Source: Enterococcus sp. 4G2_DIV0659
GTDB taxonomy: Bacteria; Bacillota; Bacilli; Lactobacillales; Enterococcaceae
Assembly: GCF_002140715.2 (NCBI RefSeq)
Contig: NZ_NGLE02000001.1
Location: 1,709,001-1,773,000 of the forward strand
Reading direction: 5' to 3'
DNA: 64,000 nucleotides
A program made the position numbers and the translations under genes. How positions within the stretch are numbered: the first letter of the stretch is position 1; the number at the start of each line of letters is the position of its first letter. Positions 9,356 to 15,233 of the stretch are shown piece after piece. The notes under the pieces are model-generated. The model had not been told where the DNA came from, ran no database searches, and saw only the letters and a list, made by a program, of their open reading frames with translations.

Positions 9356-9775
9356 ATGAAAAAATCAACATTTAACTACATTAAAGACATCTTAGCAGAT
9401 TACCCAAGAGTGGATGAATACATCAAACAACGGGAAGAAGAACTAAGATACCCTTATCGTGAAAATGACTTAAATGCAGGAATCAAAGGACATGGCGCTG
9501 GATATGATGTTCAAGATCGATTAATGATTACGATTGAACAAGATCAAAGATTAGCAGCCTTGGAAAGAAATAAACGAGTGGTTTCCAACCTATTAGAAGA
9601 ATGCTGTGAAGATACGAAAGTAATCATCCAAGAGCTGTATATGCGCCGAATGCCCAAGTATACGATTCAAGGTTTGATCACAAATGGCCTTATTTTTGTT
9701 GGTAGAACAAAGGCCTTTGAATTACGAGACTGGTTCTTTTTACAAGTAGCAAAAGATTTAAATTTGAACATTTAA
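9356..9775 (+). CDS. ArpU/RinA-like phage late transcription regulator
   Basis: The 139-aa protein has the layout of the ArpU family, which activates late genes of Gram-positive phages. It starts with an N-terminal IDEYIKQREEEL-like helix, has a D-x-N-x-G segment (DLNAGIKGHGAG), then DQRLAALERNKRVVSNLL, a sigma-like helical region, and ends with a short-chain motif resembling sigma region 4 (FVGRTKAFELRDWFFLQVAKDL). AGGGAGGC precedes the ATG. Three repeated promoter-like boxes follow downstream (9780, 9957, 14112) and are its likely targets. The family call is fairly firm; the targets are inferred. Confidence 0.78.
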   Translation: MKKSTFNYIKDILADYPRVDEYIKQREEELRYPYRENDLNAGIKGHGAGYDVQDRLMITIEQDQRLAALERNKRVVSNLLEECCEDTKVIIQELYMRRMPKYTIQGLITNGLIFVGRTKAFELRDWFFLQVAKDLNLNI

Positions 9776-9779
9776 GTAT

Positions 9780-9830
9780 GAACGATAATCGGATTTTTGA
9801 AGCAAAGTTTCATTGTAAGATGATAGTATC
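9780..9830 (+). promoter_or_regulatory. Candidate activator-dependent late promoter P1
   Basis: GAACGATAATCGGATTTTT is followed, 33 nt after its first base, by TTGTAAGAT, a -10-like TAAGAT. The same two blocks with the same 33-nt spacing recur at 9957 and 14112. No canonical -35 is present, as expected of an ArpU/RinA-activated promoter. A GTATCAAAAAT/ATTTTTGATAC hairpin (9826-9879) begins near the expected start point. Confidence 0.55.
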
Positions 9831-9956
9831 AAAAATAGTTGTTACAGCATAAACGGCTAAAAATAACGATTTTTGATACATAAAAAAGTTTCTAACAGGC
9901 AAACATAGTCTAGAAACGAAACAGATACCTCAGTGAATCGTTGAAAGTCAATAGAC

Positions 9957-10008
9957 GAACGATAATCGAATTTTCAGATGTTCGTTTCATTGTAAGATAC
10001 TTATTGAA
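9957..10008 (+). promoter_or_regulatory. Candidate activator-dependent late promoter P2
   Basis: GAACGATAATCGAATTTT at 9957 with TTGTAAGAT at 9990-9998, spacing 33 nt as in P1 and P3. The shared TTTCATTGTAAGAT block is identical to P1. It would give a leader of about 265 nt before the gene at 10272. Confidence 0.57.
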
Positions 10009-10271
10009 GATGAATGATTAGAGCACTGACTGACGGAAGCTCAACCAATAGAATAGATTATCTTCCAGTCAAACGTGCTGTAATAGCCAAAAACATCTGA
10101 CAACTCCGGTAGATAGATTTTTTATCAAGTCAGGCAATCGTCTGATAAAAATGTATCTCCGTTTATATAGATCAGGATGTGACGATCGCACATCTCAAAA
10201 AGATTTGTATAAAGCGCTTAAACTGAGGTTCATAAATACTATCAGAAGTAAGAGAAAAGTGAGGGAAGCCA
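10009..10271 (+). other. Structured 5' leader without a gene
   Basis: No coding sequence seen. It holds at least two hairpins: the AGCAC...GTGCT element at 10022-10079, listed separately, and a perfect GATGTG/CACATC hairpin at 10176-10194 without a T run. With P1 and P2 upstream, this is the untranslated leader of the tail operon. AGTGAGGGAAG just before 10272 is the ribosome site of the first gene. Confidence 0.55.
10022..10079 (+). ncRNA. Leader hairpin sharing the internal loop of the 122-bp repeats
   Basis: AGCAC (10022-10026) pairs with GTGCT (10075-10079), and GGAAG pairs with CTTCC further in. Between the stems the left side reads CGGAAG and the right side CTTCCAGTC, the same CGGAA / TTCCAGTC arrangement that is invariant in the repeats at 10892 and 12546-13145. 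It could be the promoter-proximal member of the same RNA family. Confidence 0.45.
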
Positions 10272-10577
10272 ATGCCTAAGTATTTTAAACTAATTGATGC
10301 AATCGACACAATAACGACGTTAAATGTCGCCAGTCAAAAAAATGGAGCAACGGTCTACAACCATGTTCGTTTAAAACCAGGCGAATGTCATGAAGTAGGC
10401 AATGACCAAGTATTTATCCGCTCATTGCAGAATATGCAAGTCGAAAGACCTTATTCCTTAGAGTTGGTCAATGAGTTGTCTTCTTTAGGTGTGAAATACA
10501 CAGAAAAAATATGTAAATCTTGTGGCGGCCGTATCAAGAAAGTCTCTTACTCAGTGATAGAATTTATTGATGAATGA
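10272..10577 (+). CDS. Small tail-cluster protein, unknown
   Basis: I do not recognise this 101-aa protein. It begins MPKYFKLIDAIDTITTLNVA and carries a CKSCGG motif near residue 80, suggesting a small metal-binding turn, although only one CxxC pair is present. GAGGG precedes the ATG. It is the first gene after the P1/P2 leader. In a siphophage this place would hold capsid or connector genes, so a role as a tail terminator or connector replacement is possible but not shown. Confidence 0.6.
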   Translation: MPKYFKLIDAIDTITTLNVASQKNGATVYNHVRLKPGECHEVGNDQVFIRSLQNMQVERPYSLELVNELSSLGVKYTEKICKSCGGRIKKVSYSVIEFIDE

Positions 10578-10620
10578 ATCTTAGTCGACTAAGAAAAAGG
10601 CAACAATTGGAGGCTAAGCG

Positions 10621-10866
10621 ATGAAAATTCAATTTCTAGGAATTAAAAATCAAGTAAAAAAATCTGGCTGTTCATCTTGCGGCAGCAGACAAGTGTCAAA
10701 ACATACCTTTCAGCGTGAAACACGAATGGTTTTACCAAGCGGACAAACCAAAACTTTTTATGTTGGTGAAGTGAGTAATGTGATGGATCAAGATGGACAC
10801 TTTCTACTCAATCAGACATACACTTTGGATGGACAAACGGTAAAAATGTTTAAAGAAGGACAATAG
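10621..10866 (+). CDS. Small tail-cluster protein with a CxxC motif, unknown
   Basis: The 81-aa protein begins MKIQFLGIKNQVKKSGCSSCGS. The CSSCGS near residue 17 resembles the CKSCGG of the preceding gene. The rest looks beta-rich (MVLPSGQTKTFYVGEVSNV). TTGGAGG precedes the ATG. It lies 43 bp after the previous gene and is followed by the structured repeat copy at 10892. The function is not known to me. Confidence 0.6.
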   Translation: MKIQFLGIKNQVKKSGCSSCGSRQVSKHTFQRETRMVLPSGQTKTFYVGEVSNVMDQDGHFLLNQTYTLDGQTVKMFKEGQ

Positions 10867-10891
10867 TGGATAGAGCTGAAGGGATAAATAC

Positions 10892-10990
10892 TATCTAGCT
10901 ATGCGAGCTAGACTCTCGGAAAAAGATAAAACAGAACGCCTCTGGTATGTTTTCCAGTCGAGACTAAACGAGCTCGCTTCGCTTTTAAAA
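10892..10990 (+). ncRNA. Structured RNA element, single upstream copy (copy 0)
   Basis: This is a diverged single copy of the element repeated at 12546-13145. The stem GCGAGCT (10903-10909) pairs with AGCTCGC (10971-10977). An inner AAAACA/TGTTTT stem and a CAGA/TCTG tip follow, and the internal loop CTCGGA / CCAGTCG is the same as in the array. It ends GCTTTTAAAATTAGGAGG, running straight into the ribosome site of the 49-aa gene, just as the last array copy runs into the ribosome site of the chaperone gene. Confidence 0.65.
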
Positions 10991-11005
10991 TTAGGAGGAA
11001 AGAAA

Positions 11006-11155
11006 ATGGCTAAAGAGAAAAAAACAAAAGAAGTAACAAAGAAGGACGCTGTGGATGCACAAGTGTTTATTCAGAGAAAATTACAAGTATTAAATAAAAA
11101 ATCTGGCGGAAGATATGAGCGCGACGCAACACGTGTCGTTCAAAACAATCAATAA
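11006..11155 (+). CDS. Small basic protein of the tail cluster, 49 aa
   Basis: It begins MAKEKKTKEVTKKDAVDAQV, is lysine-rich and has no recognised domain. The ATG at 11006 has a perfect AGGAGG seven bases upstream. An open extension upstream to 10901 in the same frame is rejected because it translates through the structured repeat. It precedes the major-tail-like gene by 15 bp and is probably translated with it. The role is unknown. Confidence 0.65.
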   Translation: MAKEKKTKEVTKKDAVDAQVFIQRKLQVLNKKSGGRYERDATRVVQNNQ

Positions 11156-11170
11156 TAGGGGGAATTATAA

Positions 11171-12493
11171 ATGACAAGATGTAGCAATGATACATTGATT
11201 TCTAAAATTGGAATGAAATCATTAAATAAATTAATGGAAGTTGACTTTGCCGTATTGACGGATATTGACAGCTGCGTAAAAGTAAATACAAAAAATTATA
11301 TTGATCATACTGGAACAAGTGCGGTTTATAACGTGTACAGCACACCAGAAGACATGTTTAATTGTTTAGCAGAAGGCTGCAAAAATTCAGGTACATTAAC
11401 TGTGATGAATGCTGCTGGCGCAACATCAGGTGCTTCTTTTGGAGTAAATGCAGATGCGACAGAATTTGCAGCAGGAGTGATTACGTACTATATTCACTTC
11501 CCAGCAGCAGGAACATACGGTGTAGAAACAACTATTTCTGATATTGCGGATCAAAATCAATCAGATTCAGATGTGTACCAAAAACAAGTCACTGTAAAAG
11601 AAGCTGGTTTCCAACCAGTTGTTATTGATTTATCTAAACTTCCAGAGGCTATTAGCGGTACAGGTTGGATGGCAAGTGAGAATGGGATTATTATTCATGT
11701 GGATGTCACTCCGGAAAACGCTACGCTTTCAACTATTGGATTTTCTTCAATCTATGTGTACAACAGTATCGAAGATTTTGAAGTCAATGATGTTGTTAAA
11801 ATTGGCTGTATCGATGAATTTGCAGGTGAATTAACTGTTGATCCAGTTGAAGCAAGCTGCTTTGGCGCAGGTTATGACGCAACAAGTATTGCTATCGAAA
11901 GAACATTAACAGGTAAGAGTGCAACAGCGAACTACTGGAAACTAAACCCATTGATGTCTAAAGGAACATTAACAAGTGGTTGGGTAATTCAAACGGCTGA
12001 AAAAGCAGTTTCAGCAACGACAATCGAAGGCGTAGACTATGGTTACGTTCAACTTGCGGACATGAATATGGAAGAATGTGCGTTTACATCAGCTGCAATT
12101 GCAGATAGCTGTAATGTAACAGAATCATTATTGAACCGTGTAAACACACCAGCAGTCGTTGAAATCAACGAAAAACAATTTATCGTTTTAGCAGATGGAA
12201 AAATCTTATTCCATAAATCATTAGTTGGCAAAGACTTAGTGATTAGCTATCCGAAAAAAGTGGATGTAGAACACTTTGTTGGAAATGAAGACGTATTAGA
12301 TGCACGTCGTGTACGTATGTCATTTACACAAGAACAAACAGATGGCGTGAAACAAAACTATGTATATAACAATGTTTTAATCACATCATTCCCTGGAACT
12401 GTAAACAACGAAGAAACAACATTTGAATTTACAATTTCAGTACAACGCGATAAAAATGGTAACTTCTTTGAAATGTATCGTGTAGCGGAGTAA
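11171..12493 (+). CDS. Putative major tail tube protein
   Basis: The 440-aa protein is large for a siphophage tube protein. The C-terminal 80 residues (DARRVRMSFTQEQTDG, NNVLITSFPGTVNNEET, FEFTISVQRD) have the beta-strand pattern of tail tube subunits. The first 270 or so residues are an extra beta-rich, Ala/Thr/Gly-rich region with scattered cysteines that could form a surface domain. AGGGGGA precedes the ATG. It lies just before the tail chaperone genes and tape measure, the standard position of this gene in siphophages. The assignment rests on position and strand pattern, not on a search. Confidence 0.68.
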   Translation: MTRCSNDTLISKIGMKSLNKLMEVDFAVLTDIDSCVKVNTKNYIDHTGTSAVYNVYSTPEDMFNCLAEGCKNSGTLTVMNAAGATSGASFGVNADATEFAAGVITYYIHFPAAGTYGVETTISDIADQNQSDSDVYQKQVTVKEAGFQPVVIDLSKLPEAISGTGWMASENGIIIHVDVTPENATLSTIGFSSIYVYNSIEDFEVNDVVKIGCIDEFAGELTVDPVEASCFGAGYDATSIAIERTLTGKSATANYWKLNPLMSKGTLTSGWVIQTAEKAVSATTIEGVDYGYVQLADMNMEECAFTSAAIADSCNVTESLLNRVNTPAVVEINEKQFIVLADGKILFHKSLVGKDLVISYPKKVDVEHFVGNEDVLDARRVRMSFTQEQTDGVKQNYVYNNVLITSFPGTVNNEETTFEFTISVQRDKNGNFFEMYRVAE

Positions 12494-12505
12494 TATAAAT
12501 TATTT

Positions 12506-12541
12506 AGCTTTGCGGGCTACTATTTATTGGCCCGTTCAGCT
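12506..12541 (+). ncRNA. Short hairpin at the start of the repeat array
   Basis: AGCT-2 nt-GCGGGC pairs with GCCCGT-2 nt-AGCT, the same outer architecture as the 122-bp repeats (AGCT, two unpaired bases, then a 6-7 bp stem), but the inner arm is replaced by a 12-nt loop. It begins 13 bp after the stop of the major-tail gene and looks like a truncated member of the repeat family. Confidence 0.55.
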
Positions 12542-12545
12542 TATA

Positions 12546-13145
12546 TAGCTTCAAGAGCTAGCACCTCGGAAAAAAGATAAAATACGAGTGAGTCAAAAAG
12601 CGCCTCAATCATATTTTCCTATTTTTCAGTCGGCGCAGAACGAGCTCTTTCAGCTTTTAACATTATCTAGCTTCAAGAGCTAGCCTTTCGGGAAAAAGAG
12701 AAAATCTGATTGTGACCAAAAGCGTCACCCTCATATTTTCCTATTTTTCAGTCGGTGCTGAATGAGCTCTTTCAGCTTTTAAAATTATCTAGCTTCAAGA
12801 GCTAGCCTTTCGGGAAAAAGAGAAAATCTGATTGTGACCAAAAGCGTCACCCTCATATTTTCCTATTTTCCAGTCAAGGCTGAACGAGCTCTTTCAGCTT
12901 TTAACACTATCTAGCTTCAAGAGCTAGCACCTCGGAAAAAAGATAAAATATGAGTGAGTCAAAAAGCGCCTCAATCATATTTTCCTATTTTTCAGTCGGT
13001 GCTGAACGAGCTCTTTCAGCTTTTAAAATTATCTAGCTTCACAGGCTAGTCTCTCGGAAAAAAGATAAAACCTGAATGAGTCAAAGAACGCCTCAGTCAT
13101 GTTTTTCTATTTTTCAGTCGAGACTAATGAGCCTGTTCAGCTTTT
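12546..13145 (+). repeat. Five tandem structured repeats, exact 122-bp period
   Basis: Copies begin (TAGCTTC) at 12546, 12668, 12790, 12912 and 13034, exactly 122 bp apart. Each folds into one long arm. First comes outer AGCT/AGCT, then a stem AAGAGCT/AGCTCTT in copies 1-4 but ACAGGCT/AGCCTGT in copy 5. Next is AGCACC/GGTGCT in copy 4, AGCCTT/AAGGCT in copy 3 and AGTCTC/GAGACT in copy 5. Then come an invariant loop TCGG / CAGTC and an A-rich/T-rich stem. The tip is GTGAC/GTCAC in copies 2 and 3 and GAG/CTC in the others. The compensatory changes argue for selection on RNA pairing. No open reading frame crosses the array. It separates the major-tail gene from the chaperone gene, and copy 5 runs into that gene's ribosome site. 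Confidence 0.85.
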
Positions 13146-13164
13146 AAAATTAGGAGGAACAGTG

Positions 13165-13722
13165 ATGACAGAAAAAGGCATGAAAGCCGCTGATTTTTTA
13201 GCGATCAGCAATAATTTGAAAAAAACAAATGAAAATGATACACCTTTTGCGGTGGTAAAGGATCAAGAGGTTTCTGTGATTGGTGATGCCAATAAAACGG
13301 AAGTAAAAAAAGCTGATTACAGTGTGAGATTCCGTGTCCCTCAATCTCATTTTGAGCAAAAGCCAGAAGGTGCAAAAGAAGTGGGTTCTTATTATGTTTT
13401 CAGCGTTGCGTTTGAAGATGTAACGATTACTCCACGTTCAGATTTAAGAATTGTTGATGCAATCATGAAAATTATCCCGTTTTTCAATAAGTTGAAAGAA
13501 AATGGTGATATGGAAGAATTTAGCAAAGAAGAGCTATTATCTGTTTTTGTGAGTGCTGGTGACGATATTCACTTGGCAATCTATAATTTAGTTGCAACGT
13601 TCTTAGGGATTGATGATCAGATGGGCGAGTATATGCTGCCATTCTCTGTCATCGAAAACCTAAACAAAATCATGGAAAATCATCCAGAAGTCTTTAATGA
13701 AGCAGATGTTTTTTTCGGTTAA
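13165..13722 (+). CDS. Tail assembly chaperone (gpG-like)
   Basis: The 185-aa protein begins MTEKGMKAADFLAISNNLKK and lies between the major-tail and tape measure genes, the place of lambda gpG. It ends with a run of T containing a slippery heptamer, and the -1 frame stays open into a second reading frame ending at 14027, the arrangement of gpG/gpGT. AGGAGG precedes the ATG at 13165. Such chaperones coat the tape measure during tail assembly and are absent from the finished tail. I recognised the gene by position and frameshift rather than by sequence motif. Confidence 0.78.
   Translation: MTEKGMKAADFLAISNNLKKTNENDTPFAVVKDQEVSVIGDANKTEVKKADYSVRFRVPQSHFEQKPEGAKEVGSYYVFSVAFEDVTITPRSDLRIVDAIMKIIPFFNKLKENGDMEEFSKEELLSVFVSAGDDIHLAIYNLVATFLGIDDQMGEYMLPFSVIENLNKIMENHPEVFNEADVFFG
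13710..13716 (+). promoter_or_regulatory. Programmed -1 ribosomal frameshift site
   Basis: T TTT TTC in the zero frame of the chaperone gene is a canonical X XXY YYZ slippery heptamer, two codons before the stop at 13720-13722. Slipping back one base gives ...DVFFRLIYRQ... with no stop until 14025. The predicted fusion has 287 residues. Confidence 0.8.
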
Positions 13723-14027
13723 TCTACAGACAAGCTTGTGAAAATGAGACTTCGGTGGAAAAAGAATCAGAAACATTTTTTGCTAATTTGAATATTTATA
13801 CGTATATGGCGCATTATGTAGCGAAAGTATTAAAGCAGCGTCCGAATCTGATTTTAGATGGTTGGGGCGTTGCTGAATTATTGGTAGCTTATGGGCAATA
13901 TGCGAATGAAGAAAGTTATAGTAATTTTCTGGAATGGAAATCGCTTGGGAACGAGACGAAACGTAAGGTTAAAAAACCGAAAGAGTATGCGGTCTTGTTT
14001 TATACGAATGATGATTTGGCGGATTAG
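13717..14027 (+). CDS. Tail assembly chaperone, -1 frame extension (gpT-like)
   Basis: This frame is entered from the slippery site at 13710-13716 and adds 103 residues to the first 184 of the chaperone. It begins RLIYRQACENETSVEKESET and runs through NLNIYTYMAHYVAKVLKQ to YAVLFYTNDDLAD. A GTG at 13755 could act as an independent start, but it has no ribosome site. In lambda-type tails the fusion product is made at a few percent and is needed for tail assembly. A terminator follows at 14047. Confidence 0.76.
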
Positions 14028-14046
14028 TTGTTTTTTATGGAATAAC

Positions 14047-14072
14047 AGGGACTCTGACAGAGTCTCTTTTTT
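14047..14072 (+). terminator. Terminator after the chaperone gene
   Basis: GACTCT and AGAGTC with a 3-nt loop (14050-14064) are followed by CTC and a run of six T. It lies inside the tail cluster, so the tape measure and later genes need either read-through or another promoter. Confidence 0.75.
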
Positions 14073-14111
14073 GTTTGTGATAATAAAGAGTATGGCGATT
14101 AAACAGGACAT

Positions 14112-14162
14112 GAACGATATCCGAATTTTTAGACGATATTTCTGTTGTAAGATGGTAGTATC
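14112..14162 (+). promoter_or_regulatory. Candidate activator-dependent late promoter P3
   Basis: GAACGATATCCGAATTTTT at 14112 with TTGTAAGAT at 14145-14153, the same 33-nt spacing as P1 and P2. GTAGTATC after the -10-like block also matches P1. It points towards the tape measure gene, but a bidirectional terminator and an opposing lipoprotein gene now lie between them, as if that gene had been inserted after the promoter. Confidence 0.52.
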
Positions 14163-14233
14163 GAAAGAATAGTTAAGGAAATGGCAAAAGGTTAATTCTA
14201 AGAGTGAAGATTTACATATGGATATCGATAACG

Positions 14234-14266
14234 AAGAAATAGCTGCTTACTAGGCAGCTATTTCTT
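14234..14266. terminator. Bidirectional terminator of the lipoprotein gene
   Basis: A perfect 13-bp stem (AAGAAATAGCTGC with GCAGCTATTTCTT) and a 7-nt loop. It ends the minus-strand lipoprotein transcript and probably also blocks transcription arriving from P3. Confidence 0.78.
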
Positions 14267-14285
14267 TGACGTTTACAATGTAACT

Positions 14286-15026
14286 TTAATCAGCGGTGGT
14301 AAATTCAACAGAGACATCACGTACATGAACTTCATCACCCTCGTGTAATGTCACTCCTTGAGCTGTTTCACTATAAATGTCAGGTTTACCATCATCTGGA
14401 TAAACTTTGGTTACTCGTTCTTTTCCTTTTGTAGAAGCCATATATTGTCGAAAAGGTATTTTGTCGCCGTTAGATGTTCTAACACTAACAGTACCAAATC
14501 CATCATCGACAGCTTTCAGGTTATATATGCCAGGAGCTAAGTCACCATTTTCTTTGATAATAAAGTCACCTGTTAATACTTTAGTAGTATCAGAGGATGT
14601 CGATTTTGTAAATTTGATGGATACCTTACGAATATGTACCTCATCTCCTTCATGTAATAGAACACCTTGAACGGTTTCGCTGTAGATATCAGGCTTACCA
14701 TCATCTGGATAGATTTTTGTTACTTTATCTTGCCCTTTAGGGGAAGCCATGTAGCGACGAAAAGGCATTTTTTCACCGTTCTCTGTTTTAACGCTAACTG
14801 TGCCAAATCCGTCATCGATAGCTGTTAAATCATAAACACCTGGAAGAATTTCACTGTCTTTTCCAACAATAAAATCACCAGTTAGTGTTTTAGAGGTATT
14901 TTTTTCAGTTTTTTTAACTTTAGAATTGCTAGTGGCAGACTGATCAGTAGAGGAAATAGAATTTTGAGAATTATTGCAGGCTGACATTAAAACAATAGGA
15001 ATTACCAGTAAAACCAATTTTTTCAA
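14286..15026 (-). CDS. Lipoprotein with two tandem repeated domains (moron-type gene)
   Basis: The 246-aa product starts at a TTG (15026) preceded by AAGGAG and reads MKKLVLLVIPIVLMSACNNS, a lipoprotein signal with the lipidated cysteine at residue 17. After a Ser/Thr/Lys-rich linker come two domains of about 95 residues with closely similar sequence, each starting LTGDFI and containing DDGFGTVSV, YPDDGKPDIYSET and LHEGDEVH. It is the only minus-strand gene in the tail cluster and has its own promoter and terminator, typical of a moron. Surface lipoproteins of temperate phages can exclude superinfection (for example Ltp of phage TP-J34, which acts on the tape measure protein). Immunity against the encoded tail particle is my inference. 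Confidence 0.8.
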   Translation of the reverse strand: MKKLVLLVIPIVLMSACNNSQNSISSTDQSATSNSKVKKTEKNTSKTLTGDFIVGKDSEILPGVYDLTAIDDGFGTVSVKTENGEKMPFRRYMASPKGQDKVTKIYPDDGKPDIYSETVQGVLLHEGDEVHIRKVSIKFTKSTSSDTTKVLTGDFIIKENGDLAPGIYNLKAVDDGFGTVSVRTSNGDKIPFRQYMASTKGKERVTKVYPDDGKPDIYSETAQGVTLHEGDEVHVRDVSVEFTTAD

Positions 15027-15077
15027 TAGAAACACTCCTTGGTCCATGTTGTGATATTTATATAATAAGTAAAACAT

Positions 15078-15086
15078 ATTATAACA
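15078..15086 (-). promoter_or_regulatory. Promoter of the lipoprotein gene
   Basis: On the minus strand TGTTATAAT is a perfect extended -10, about 50 bp before the TTG start. No good -35 is seen, as is common with extended -10 promoters. Confidence 0.6.
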
Positions 15087-15233
15087 TAAACTATAGTATT
15101 TTTTAATTGTAATTCTAAAATTAGACGATGGAACTTTAAATAATTAGTATAATTTTTTTCAAGGGCACTTTAATTAGCAGGAAGAAACATTATTTACATT
15201 CTGCTTGATAAACTTAGAAAGGAGGCGGAAAAA

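Noticed and set aside
10901..11155. Reading frame of 84 codons starting at 10901
   Set aside because: The first 35 codons run through the structured repeat copy and have no ribosome site; the ATG at 11006 has a perfect AGGAGG.
12546..13145. Regularly spaced repeats resembling a CRISPR array
   Set aside because: The repeats abut each other with no unique spacers, each unit folds as one long arm, and no cas genes are present.
13755..14027. Independent gene starting at GTG 13755
   Set aside because: No ribosome site, and the frame is continuous with the -1 frame of the chaperone gene from the slippery site.
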